Of a DNA stretch of 64,000 nt, positions 1-7,724 are shown piece after piece. A program made the position numbers and the translations under genes. Below the pieces are notes generated by a model. That model was not told the DNA's origin and searched no databases. It saw nothing but the letters and a program-made list of their open reading frames with translations. Position 1 is the stretch's first letter, and each line of letters starts with the position of its first letter. The stretch spans positions 930,001-994,000 of the forward strand of contig NZ_PPSL01000002.1 of assembly GCF_002954265.1 (NCBI RefSeq). The letters run 5' to 3'. Source of the stretch: Flavipsychrobacter stenotrophus. Its GTDB lineage: Bacteria > Bacteroidota > Bacteroidia > Chitinophagales > Chitinophagaceae.

Positions 1-530
1 GCAAAGAAGTAATTGACCGGAGTAAGCACTACAATTGCGACGATGAGTGATATGATAACAACCTTCTCTCCAATAAAAGCTTCTATGGGTTTACCTGCCC
101 CTACCACACCGCCAATCAAAAAACCGGCAGCTATAGAAAGCGGATAAATAAAGATGGACACCTTCTGCTGTACATCCATATAGTGTTGCATAGCGGCCCG
201 GGTATTATTCAGTTGCTCCAACAGGCTCAATGAGGGATCTATCTGCGGATCTATTCCCTTGTATAACCTAACGGAGATCACCAGTATCCATATGCAGAAT
301 ACATCTACCACCGCCAGCATTACCTGCACCTGCCATATAGCAAAATAGAACGTGGCCCAAAACAGGTATGCCGTGGCAACCAGAGATAAAATAGTACTGG
401 ACAGTATATTTTTCCTGAGCTTGCTCAGCACACCGTGACTTTGCAACCCAGATACCTTTACCTTGCCAAACAGCTCCTCCAGAATATCATCTTCAGGCTC
501 AAAATTCCGCCATTGTTCTTCTATCTCCAT
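1..530 (-). CDS. Multi-pass membrane protein downstream of ECF sigma factor (partial)
   Basis: The reading frame opens with ATG at 530 and runs off the left edge, so about 176 residues are visible and the C-terminus is missing. It begins with an acidic cytoplasmic stretch (MEIEEQWRNFEPEDD) of about 40 residues and then has four hydrophobic segments at about residues 43-65, 69-90, 124-144 and 155-176. The start lies 4 bases after the stop of the sigma factor gene, so the two are surely co-transcribed. Position suggests a regulator or partner of that sigma factor, for example an anti-sigma-like membrane protein, but no named family is recognised and there is no obvious zinc-binding anti-sigma motif. 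Confidence 0.75.
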   Translation of the reverse strand, partial: MEIEEQWRNFEPEDDILEELFGKVKVSGLQSHGVLSKLRKNILSSTILSLVATAYLFWATFYFAIWQVQVMLAVVDVFCIWILVISVRLYKGIDPQIDPSLSLLEQLNNTRAAMQHYMDVQQKVSIFIYPLSIAAGFLIGGVVGAGKPIEAFIGEKVVIISLIVAIVVLTPVNYFF

Positions 531-534
531 GACG

Positions 535-1011
535 TTAGTGCTTTAATAGTTTAGTTAACTGATCTTTTATACGGTGAATCTTCACCGCCACATTACCTGT
601 AGAAATACCCACTATAGTGCCTATCTCTCCATTATCATATCCATCCAGGTGCAGCGATATAATAGCCCTGTCTGACTCCGCAAGCCGCCTTATGGCCTGG
701 TATAGTCGCTTACTGTCTTCGGTAGCAAGGGCCTGATGCTGAATTGCCGGAGCCAATGGCTCTACATCATCCGTATAGGTTACTATCTTTTGCTTCCGTT
801 TATGGGTAAGTATGGTATTAAGGCACACCCTGTATAACCAGGTTGAGAACTTAGCCTCGTTGCGATACGATTGCCTGCCGTGCCAGCTCTGGTAAAGTAC
901 TTCCTGGTACAGGTCTTTCTTTTCCTCCGGGTCATTGGCATAGAGACCTATGAGCTTGTTGAGCAAGCCCTGGTTCTCCCTTATATATGCCATAAACCGT
1001 TGCTCGTCCAA
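535..1011 (-). CDS. ECF-type RNA polymerase sigma-70 family sigma factor
   Basis: This 158-residue protein has the two-domain plan of extracytoplasmic-function sigma factors. Region 2 spans about residues 9-75 and includes the aromatic KFSTWLYRVCLNTILTHKRK segment used in -10 recognition and melting. Region 4 spans about residues 103-158 and contains a helix-turn-helix (NGEIGTIVGISTGNVAVKIHR). It would direct RNA polymerase to a specific promoter set. The frame given starts at a TTG (1011); an ATG seven codons in (993) is an alternative. It sits between two membrane-protein genes with gaps of 8 and 4 bases, an operon in which the neighbours may control its activity. Its target regulon cannot be read from the window. 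Confidence 0.9.
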   Translation of the reverse strand: MDEQRFMAYIRENQGLLNKLIGLYANDPEEKKDLYQEVLYQSWHGRQSYRNEAKFSTWLYRVCLNTILTHKRKQKIVTYTDDVEPLAPAIQHQALATEDSKRLYQAIRRLAESDRAIISLHLDGYDNGEIGTIVGISTGNVAVKIHRIKDQLTKLLKH

Positions 1012-1019
1012 TGAAGCGC

Positions 1020-1301
1020 TTATTTAGTAACCGGTAAAATTATCATCAATGCAAAGAGTATGAGTGCCAGCACTAAGTGTGCTATCAACCACGCCTTTTG
1101 GTAGAATGGTCTTTGTTTCCACGTCACTGTCTGATCGAACGGATCAAAGACCAATGCCAATCCAATATACATAAGTCCCTCCGACACCGAACCCTTTACA
1201 ATAAAAAAGAACAGCCCCAGCAGCGTGAAGGCGGCATAGATCATTTTATTAAATGGTCCGGGTATAGTTTTTGGCGTTTTTACGTTCGTTTCCGTGCTCA
1301 T
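1020..1301 (-). CDS. Small membrane protein, first gene of the sigma-factor operon
   Basis: The 93-residue product has a polar N-terminus of about 18 residues and three likely membrane helices, at about residues 20-36, 40-53 and 68-90. It is the first gene of a three-gene minus-strand operon with the ECF sigma factor (8-base gap) and the membrane protein that runs off the window. No family is recognised. A role in sensing or in restraining the sigma factor is possible only by association. Confidence 0.7.
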   Translation of the reverse strand: MSTETNVKTPKTIPGPFNKMIYAAFTLLGLFFFIVKGSVSEGLMYIGLALVFDPFDQTVTWKQRPFYQKAWLIAHLVLALILFALMIILPVTK

Positions 1302-1485
1302 AAAAATTGCTTTGTATTATTAGTTGCACACCTGTTCGAAAAATTACAAGGAATAGAAAATATTTTTAGTCCTTACTCCTCTGATCGAATAAGTAATAAA
1401 AGTGCACAAATCACTTATGTAATTATTCGCTTTCTTTTTCGCTAAAAAAAGCCGTATCTTACCTGTACTCATAGCTAACTCACAC

Positions 1486-2070
1486 ATGATCACAGTCTAT
1501 AATACAGACAACCTTTATAGTTATCTTGAACTAATAAGAGACCGCCCCTCTATGATTCTGGGAGAGGAGTCTATAACCGCACTGATGCATCATATATATG
1601 GATACCAGGCTGCGCCTGGATCTAAAGAAGTAAATGATGAGTTAAATCCCAACTTCAACGGATTTCATGATTTTGCAGCTGCATATTACGGGCGCAGCAG
1701 CTCGTCCAGGGGATGTAAGAACATTATTTTGTCGGCACATTTTGGTCAGGAGAAAGAAGCATTTGTAGCCTTCTTTGAACTGTTAGACCTGTTTAAGAAC
1801 GGTTACCAATTATCAGTTTCAAAAGAAGTTCTTTTCAAACTGATCGAAACACTCATGCTTGACAAAAATGAAGCACTGCAATTGAATGAGGAGGACAATA
1901 ATGCACTTTATGTTACTCTGAAAATGTTACCGGTCTCTCTGAAAGACCCTGACTCCATGGCAGACTATGACTGGATACTCAATAGACTTAAAGAGCTGGG
2001 CGCGGACAATGTTGCGTTTACAAATCTAATTGCCGGACTAGAAGAAAAAGCAGCAGTGAGGAGACTCTAA
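1486..2070 (+). CDS. Hypothetical protein with an LIRDRPSMILG N-terminal motif
   Basis: This is a 194-residue soluble, acidic protein without signal peptide. Near the N-terminus it has ELIRDRPSMILG, followed by an aromatic segment NGFHDFAAAYYG at about residues 58-69. This layout resembles a loose group of small bacterial proteins, some of them immunity-like and found beside polymorphic toxins, but no toxin gene is adjacent here. It is transcribed away from the sigma-factor operon, from a 184-base divergent intergenic region, and converges on the DUF4197 gene. The function is unknown. Confidence 0.65.
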   Translation: MITVYNTDNLYSYLELIRDRPSMILGEESITALMHHIYGYQAAPGSKEVNDELNPNFNGFHDFAAAYYGRSSSSRGCKNIILSAHFGQEKEAFVAFFELLDLFKNGYQLSVSKEVLFKLIETLMLDKNEALQLNEEDNNALYVTLKMLPVSLKDPDSMADYDWILNRLKELGADNVAFTNLIAGLEEKAAVRRL

Positions 2071-2096
2071 AAAAATCCCGACCTAATAAGTCCGGG
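2070..2096 (-). terminator. Rho-independent terminator of the DUF4197 gene
   Basis: On the minus strand a hairpin (CCCGGAC, loop, GTCGGG, with one bulged base) is followed at once by a run of seven T. It lies between the convergent genes ending at 2070 and 2125 and fits termination of the minus-strand gene. Confidence 0.6.
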
Positions 2097-2124
2097 AGCA
2101 TTTCTATAATAGCATTTGTTGTGG

Positions 2125-2886
2125 TTACTTACCGTAACCAAACACCTTTTTCAAAATATCCGTAACCCTTGCTGCAGGATTGTTCCTGATCTTGCCTTCT
2201 TCCTCGGCTATGTAAAGAAATACGCCATTCAGCGCACGGTCTGTTACATAGGCTGTAAGATCGGGATTCACCTTGTTAAATGTTGTAGGTAGGTTATTAT
2301 ATACCTCAAACACTTCAGCCCAATACTTTGTAGCGTTTACTTTATCCAGCGAAGCGCTGATGACCGGCCTGAATGCAGCTGTTAGCTGTGCCGATGTTTT
2401 GCCCTTAAGATACTGAGTAGCCGCATCGTTATTGCCCTTAAGTATGCCTATAGCATCCTGGACGGTCATTCCGGTAATGGCATTGATAAATATCGGCTTT
2501 GCCTGTATAGCTGCATCTTCAGCTGCGCGGTTCATTGCCAGTATAGCCTTATCTACATAAGCGCCCAGTCCTACCTGGCGTAGTGTATTTTCTACCTTGG
2601 CCGCTTCAGGTGGCATCATCACTTTTACCAGTGCGTTACTGAAAAAACCATTGGTAACAGACAGTCTGCCGGTAGCATTTTGCGCACCTATTTCCAACGC
2701 CTGCTTTAATCCCGATACTATTTCGGTATTGGTGATGGTTGTTGTTTTACTGCTTGCCTTCCTTCTGTTGCCTCCAATAGCACGGGTAGCGTCATTCACA
2801 TAGTCCCTCAGCATCTGTCCCTGCGCGCCTATAGATAGGCAGGTAAACACTGCTAATCCCATCATTATCTTTCTTGTCCTTGCCAT
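2125..2886 (-). CDS. DUF4197 domain-containing secreted protein
   Basis: The 253-residue protein starts with a signal peptide (MARTRKIMMGLAVFTCLSIG, cut after about residue 23), so it is exported. The rest matches the DUF4197 pattern: an early LKQALEIGAQNA helix, the NALVKVMMPPEAAKVENTLR segment, and repeated amphipathic helices ending in KVFGYGK. The biochemical role of DUF4197 is not known; members are periplasmic or surface proteins common in Bacteroidota and Proteobacteria. It begins 34 bases after the receptor gene and shares its direction, so read-through from the receptor is possible. Confidence 0.8.
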   Translation of the reverse strand: MARTRKIMMGLAVFTCLSIGAQGQMLRDYVNDATRAIGGNRRKASSKTTTITNTEIVSGLKQALEIGAQNATGRLSVTNGFFSNALVKVMMPPEAAKVENTLRQVGLGAYVDKAILAMNRAAEDAAIQAKPIFINAITGMTVQDAIGILKGNNDAATQYLKGKTSAQLTAAFRPVISASLDKVNATKYWAEVFEVYNNLPTTFNKVNPDLTAYVTDRALNGVFLYIAEEEGKIRNNPAARVTDILKKVFGYGK

Positions 2887-2920
2887 TATATCCTGTTAAG
2901 TCTTTTGTTACGTTATATAC

Positions 2921-5587
2921 TTATTTGCCCTTCTGTCCACCCCCTTGCGGTGTGCCGCCACCGCCACCATTATCATCTCCGCCTTCTCCGTCTTTCATGT
3001 TCTTGCCACGGTCTTCGGTATTAGGCTGTGTTGTTTTCTTGGTTTCTTCCTTCGGGCGTTTCATTTCTTTCTTATCACCTGCAATATTCTTGCCAACATC
3101 TGTTTTACCAAAGCGGTAAGTGAATGTTATATTGCCTATTCGGGTTTCTTTAACACGATTTATGGTCTGGTAATACTGCGCCTGATCAAACTCATTGATG
3201 AATCTGTGCGTTTTGAAAATGTCTGAAACATTCAGTACTAGTGTTGCTTTGCCTTTCAGCATATTCTTTTTCAACGCCAGGTCTATCCAATAAGTGTCTT
3301 TGGTCTTTCCCTGTGCTATTACCTTGGCCGACTCATAGTTGCCATTGGCTTGTAAAGAGAAGCCGGCCGGCAGCTTTAGTGATGTATTAGCTTTAGCAAA
3401 CCAACCAAATCCATCTCTATTAGTGAAATTGCCGATAAGCTCTTTATTGGCTTCACCAATAATTATTTTATTCTGGAAGAAGTTGACATTTACTGTGGCA
3501 TCCCATATTTTGGTCAGTTTCAGATTCCCTATTGCTTCCAGACCAAATGTTGTCCCGCTTTCCAGGTTGCGTGGCTTAGACTCCAGCAATCCCATAAACT
3601 GCCCTTCTTTGATAGGGTTGCTCAGGCGCTCAATAAGATTTTTTGTATACTGGTAGTATGCGCTGAAAATGATATTGTTACCCTTCTTATCCAACCTATT
3701 GTAGCTGAACTCTACGTTGTCAATAAACTCAGGAATAAGGTCGGGGTTGCCGGTGTTTACCGTGCTTGGGTTAGACAGATCAAGGTAAGGCAGCAACTGA
3801 AAGAAGTTAGGCCTGTTGGTTCTGCGGCTGTAGTTGAGGTACACTGTCTGTTGGCCAGGCAACTGGTAAGAAACAAATGCCGATGGAAATAAATTGGTGA
3901 AGCTGTTCTTCAGGCTGGTATCTCCGGCAGATTGATAAGTACCTTTATACTCCGCCGTCTCTGCTCGCAAGCCCAGCTGATAGCTGAACTTGTCAACCTG
4001 ATCGCTCCAGTTAACATAGGCCGCATGTATCTGTTGCTCATAATCATACTTAGCATAGAGGGAGTAGTCAGTAACAGGCGGTATCGAATTGTGCAGCGTA
4101 TCTGTAGTTGGCGTATTCTTGCTATTAAACCAATAGAACTGGCTCTTGAAGCCAAGCCCCAGTTTGCCATTTTTTGTAAATAACGGGTCCATATAGTCAG
4201 CCCATGCGTTGAACGTGCTGTTACCACCACCGCCCGGCGCATTCTGTTCTATGTCATACAGGTGTGTGCCAGCTACACCCGGCGAGTCGGCATAGGTAGT
4301 GTAGATCTGCTCACGCTGTATGGTTGTGGTTGCGTAAGTAGCGTCTATACTCAACTCTTCATCCTTCTTCTTAAACTTGTGCTTATAATCTATTGCTGAA
4401 GATAAAGACAGTGGCCCGCCCGATGATTTACTAAACCTGTTCTGGTGATAGATAGGCAAAACAGCCTGGTTGGCAGAGGAATAAATATTGTAGTCAGAAT
4501 TATCACTAAAGCCAAAGCCCATCTTGTTGATGTTCTCGGTGATAGTAAAAGAATTATACTTATTGACGTCGTAAGTAACACCTATACTATTGAATGAGCC
4601 GCTGAAATTGCGGGGCACATGCTCATAGGTATGGTAAGATTTAAGGCGGCCCAGTGTATCGGCAGCTCTGTCTTGCCTGTCAGTGATCACATTATTGTAT
4701 GTATTATTGATACGCAGGTTAGCATTCATAAACGCACTCCACTTACCCTTGCGTATGTTAAGGCCGAAGTTGCCATTGTATTTGTCTCTTGTTCCGGCAC
4801 CCAGCGTTACATTGCCGTTTATACCCAGACGACCATCTTTTTTCGTAATGATGTTGATGATACCTGTAGTACCCTGTGCATCATATTTAGCCGATGGATT
4901 GGTGATCACCTCTACACTCTCTATACTAGAGGCCGGCATACTCTGCAATGCAGATGTTACATCAGAACCCAATAGTGTTGCAGGTTTACCATCTATCAGT
5001 ATCGTTACGCCGCGTTTTCCTCTCAGGCTTACAGAGCCATCTACATCTACCGATACCGAAGGCACATTCTGCAACACGTCGGTAGCGCTACCACCAGAGC
5101 TGGTAATATTCTTCTCTACATTAAATACTTTCTTATCTACTTTCAGCTCCACTACCGGTTTTTCACCAGTTACGGTTGCTGTCTTCAGCGTCGTTTCAGA
5201 TTGTAGTATTTTTATCTTGCCCAGGTTTTTTTCTAATGAGTCTGCCGTGATCGTCACATTAAAAAACTTGGTAGAAGACCCAATTGATTCTATACGCAAC
5301 CTGAAATTACCCAGACCCGTTGGTGCTATACTAAAAGAACCATCGTCTTTAGAAAGGTCACCGTTTACAACAGAGGAGTCGGTACGCAGCAAAGTAACCG
5401 TGACATAGGAGAGTGGGACACCTTTTGAGTCTGTTAACTTTCCCGATATTTTTCCGGTAGTTGCGGGAGCCGGTGTTTGAAGTGCCGGCTTTTCATTCAG
5501 CAAACCCGTTTGGGCCGATACGATATGTGTTGATGACAACAACAGCGCGATAGCCGAAGTTGTTAATATATGTTTAAGATGTGGCAT
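2921..5587 (-). CDS. TonB-dependent-receptor-like outer membrane beta-barrel protein
   Basis: An 888-residue protein with a signal peptide (about residues 1-25), a carboxypeptidase-regulatory-like beta-sandwich (about 46-130), a plug domain (about 155-250, with LRGKRGVTILIDGK and SIESVEVITNPSAKYDA) and a large barrel made of alternating beta strands, as in the outer-membrane beta-barrel family 3 of Bacteroidota. No SusD partner is adjacent, so this is not a SusCD glycan system; the substrate is unknown. The last strand (ITFTYRFGK) is followed by about 55 residues that are very polar and end in a Gly/Pro/Lys-rich tail, where most barrels end at the last aromatic strand. It is probably the first gene of a transcript with DUF4197. 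Confidence 0.88.
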   Translation of the reverse strand: MPHLKHILTTSAIALLLSSTHIVSAQTGLLNEKPALQTPAPATTGKISGKLTDSKGVPLSYVTVTLLRTDSSVVNGDLSKDDGSFSIAPTGLGNFRLRIESIGSSTKFFNVTITADSLEKNLGKIKILQSETTLKTATVTGEKPVVELKVDKKVFNVEKNITSSGGSATDVLQNVPSVSVDVDGSVSLRGKRGVTILIDGKPATLLGSDVTSALQSMPASSIESVEVITNPSAKYDAQGTTGIINIITKKDGRLGINGNVTLGAGTRDKYNGNFGLNIRKGKWSAFMNANLRINNTYNNVITDRQDRAADTLGRLKSYHTYEHVPRNFSGSFNSIGVTYDVNKYNSFTITENINKMGFGFSDNSDYNIYSSANQAVLPIYHQNRFSKSSGGPLSLSSAIDYKHKFKKKDEELSIDATYATTTIQREQIYTTYADSPGVAGTHLYDIEQNAPGGGGNSTFNAWADYMDPLFTKNGKLGLGFKSQFYWFNSKNTPTTDTLHNSIPPVTDYSLYAKYDYEQQIHAAYVNWSDQVDKFSYQLGLRAETAEYKGTYQSAGDTSLKNSFTNLFPSAFVSYQLPGQQTVYLNYSRRTNRPNFFQLLPYLDLSNPSTVNTGNPDLIPEFIDNVEFSYNRLDKKGNNIIFSAYYQYTKNLIERLSNPIKEGQFMGLLESKPRNLESGTTFGLEAIGNLKLTKIWDATVNVNFFQNKIIIGEANKELIGNFTNRDGFGWFAKANTSLKLPAGFSLQANGNYESAKVIAQGKTKDTYWIDLALKKNMLKGKATLVLNVSDIFKTHRFINEFDQAQYYQTINRVKETRIGNITFTYRFGKTDVGKNIAGDKKEMKRPKEETKKTTQPNTEDRGKNMKDGEGGDDNGGGGGTPQGGGQKGK

Positions 5588-5730
5588 GAGGTTGCAAAAA
5601 TCTATTAAATATGCGTAAATATTATTTTTCCGCCTAATAAAGTATTGTTAAGACAATACACTGTAGTGGCCAAACAACATATAAACGAAATATTCATTTA
5701 GCATATTGGCAAAATAGGAGTTTGCCATCC

Positions 5731-6243
5731 CTACAAATACCGCTGATCAATAATGTTCTTGTGATGGTGGATGTGCCCTATCGTAATAAAACCCAATGCT
5801 CTGGGTGTAATAGGAAACGGTGCATTATTTCCTATACGCTCACTATGCTCATTACTTAAATTTTCATAAAACACATCAGTGGCACCGCGTACTGCTCTAA
5901 ATTCATTCACCAGACTTTCCATGGTCCTTCCGCTCACTTCTGCACCCCTCACATACAGGTCCGGGTCCATCTTGTGCAGTTGCGTTTCACTATCTCCCCT
6001 GCCGGCCACCAATGCGCGGTATATAAATACACGCTCGGTATCTATCAGGTGCATCAGCACTTCCTTAATGGTCCATTTACCCGGCTCGTAGCGGTAATTT
6101 TGCTTGTCTGTGGGAATTGCGGAATAATAGCTAACGGTGTCAGCCGTATTTTTTCTCAGCAATTCCATAAAATCACCCTCACCCACAAGGTCTATATAGC
6201 CCTGGAAATAGGGATTGTATTCATTTATGTTTGGTCGTTTCAT
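5731..6243 (-). CDS. DinB-family four-helix protein
   Basis: The 170-residue protein has the layout of the DinB/YfiT family: an N-terminal helix, then KWTIKEVLMHLIDTERVFIYRAL at about residues 56-78 with the first metal-ligand histidine (MHLIDTE), and a C-terminal TIGHIHHHKNIIDQRYL with further histidines. These proteins bind a metal in a four-helix bundle and many act as thiol-dependent transferases or stress proteins, but the substrate here is unknown. It stands alone, 143 bases upstream of the receptor gene on the same strand, with the long repeat region behind it. Confidence 0.82.
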   Translation of the reverse strand: MKRPNINEYNPYFQGYIDLVGEGDFMELLRKNTADTVSYYSAIPTDKQNYRYEPGKWTIKEVLMHLIDTERVFIYRALVAGRGDSETQLHKMDPDLYVRGAEVSGRTMESLVNEFRAVRGATDVFYENLSNEHSERIGNNAPFPITPRALGFITIGHIHHHKNIIDQRYL

Positions 6244-6319
6244 GATACCCCATTTTCAATAACGCAAAATACAGCATTTCAATTACCAACACCATGATGA
6301 ACGTCCTTCATTTAACACA

Positions 6320-6401
6320 CATATCCACATTTTCAAACCACAAAAAGCCACGAAACCCACCACCACAAAGCCCTACAACCAAACCTAAAATTGTGGATAT
6401 G
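6320..6401. repeat. 82-bp element with 10-bp terminal inverted repeats (copy 1)
   Basis: The element is bounded by CATATCCACA (6320-6329) and TGTGGATATG (6392-6401), exact inverted repeats, with a C-rich centre. Copies of 80-81 bp with the same ends lie at 28412-28492 (opposite orientation) and 46454-46533 (one wobble in the left arm). It has no coding capacity. The uniform size and shared ends resemble a miniature mobile or REP-type element. Confidence 0.7.
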
Positions 6402-6630
6402 TTCATTTGCACTTAACATCTCCCTTCCCGACCTTTGTGTGTTATTCTATCGCACTTTCCCCATGTCGTTACAGCCTCCCGAGATCGCCTGTTCGCTCCG
6501 CCGTTGTTGGTCTTCCGACCAACAACCGTCTGGCCGGCTCTTTTCCTCACTAAGACGTCACTGCGAGGAACGAAGCAGTCTCGCATCGGGACGTATTTGT
6601 TTTTGGATACCCGCTCTCTCGCTCCCACTC
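6402..6630. repeat. Composite-repeat left part with a hairpin unit and an 'aggaacgaagc' repeat
   Basis: This stretch holds no credible gene. From 6402 it matches, with substitutions, the reverse complement of about 28240-28411. It contains a perfect 10-bp hairpin, GTTGTTGGTC / GACCAACAAC (6502-6525), followed by a GGCCGG segment, then a copy of the dispersed GCGAGGAACGAAGCA repeat at about 6556-6575 and a GGGACGTATTTGTTTT segment, which recurs at 10790, 11225 and, reversed, 16190. Confidence 0.65.
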
Positions 6631-7650
6631 TCAATCATCGGGCACGATCAGGCATAACCCAAAATCACAACCAAATGAAAACCAACAAACTACACCAATC
6701 CCATGCCCGATTAGAATTTCATTTCCATCGGGTATCGCTCCCAAAGATCGCCCGTTGTCGGTCTCAGACCGACGACCATCGGGCCGGTTCTCTTTGAGAT
6801 TGCATCGGGCATCCTGTTATTCCTTTAATCTTATAAATCCTGGTTCAGACAACCACTCATCGGGCACAATCGGGCATAACCCAAAATCACAACAAAATGA
6901 AAACCAATCAACTACACCAATCCCATGCCCGATCAGCATTTCATTTCCATCGGGCATTCAAAAAAAACAACAACGTAGGGGCTGAACATCTTCAGCCCTG
7001 CATTAACCTGGGTTAAATCGGAATAACAACACATATCCTCCTTTTCCTTCAATCCTGACCGTCCTGGTTCATACAACCAACATCGGGCACGATCGGGCAT
7101 GACCAAAAACCGCAACCACATGAAAACCAATCAACTACAACAATTCAATGCCCGATTAGAATTCCATTTCCATCGGGCATGGGCAGAAAAAGAAAAAATC
7201 CACATCGGGCATCCTGTCTTTCCTTTGATCTCATAAATCCTGGTTCAGACAACCACTCATCGGGCATAACCCAAAATCACAACCAAATGAAAACCAACCA
7301 ACTACACCAATCCCATGCCCGATCAGCATTTCATTTCCATCGGGCATTCAAAAAAAACAACAACGTAGGGGCTGAACATCTTCAGCCCTGCATAAACCGG
7401 GGTTACATCGGAATAACAACCCGTATCCTCCTTTTCCTTCAATCCTGACCATCCTGATTCAGACAACCAACATCGGGCACGATCGGGCATAGCCAAAAAT
7501 CACAACCAAATGAAAAACAACGAACTATGCCAATTCAATGCCCGATCAGAATTTCATTTTCATCGGGCATGGGCAGAAAAAGAAAAAAATCCGCATCGGA
7601 CATCCTGTCTTTCCTTTGATCTCATAAATCCTGGTTCAGACAATCCCATT
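6631..7650. repeat. Array of about 220-bp units with ATCGGGCAT / ATGCCCGAT motifs (5 copies)
   Basis: Five unit heads of the form ATCGGGCA(CGATCGGGCAT) begin at 6637, 6859, 7082, 7259 and 7472, spaced 222, 223, 177 and 213 bases. Each is followed about 65 bases later by an inverted pair, ATGCCCGAT ... ATCGGGCAT, that can form a hairpin. Two units also contain the palindrome GGGCTGAA..TTCAGCCC (6978-6998 and 7368-7388), and spacer text with CCTGGTTCAGACAACC recurs. Short open frames here are repeats, not genes. Three more units lie inverted at 27690-28215. The remaining 74 bases up to uvrA show nothing distinctive. Confidence 0.8.
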
Positions 7651-7724
7651 GGCACAATTTCTAAATACACCAATAAGAACACCAAATACCCAACAAACCC
7701 TATACTATCGTAAATTGCATACAC

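Noticed and set aside
4683-5408. A 241-codon plus-strand frame opposite the receptor gene
   Set aside because: It is antisense to the plug and N-terminal domain of the receptor and has no independent pattern.
6413-6797. Open frames in the composite repeat
   Set aside because: They have repeat-derived, low-quality sequences and no support.
6631-7650. The repeated ATCGGGCAT units as a CRISPR array
   Set aside because: Units are about 220 bp with short 9-mers and drifting, similar text between them; there are no 25-40 bp repeats with unique spacers and no cas genes.
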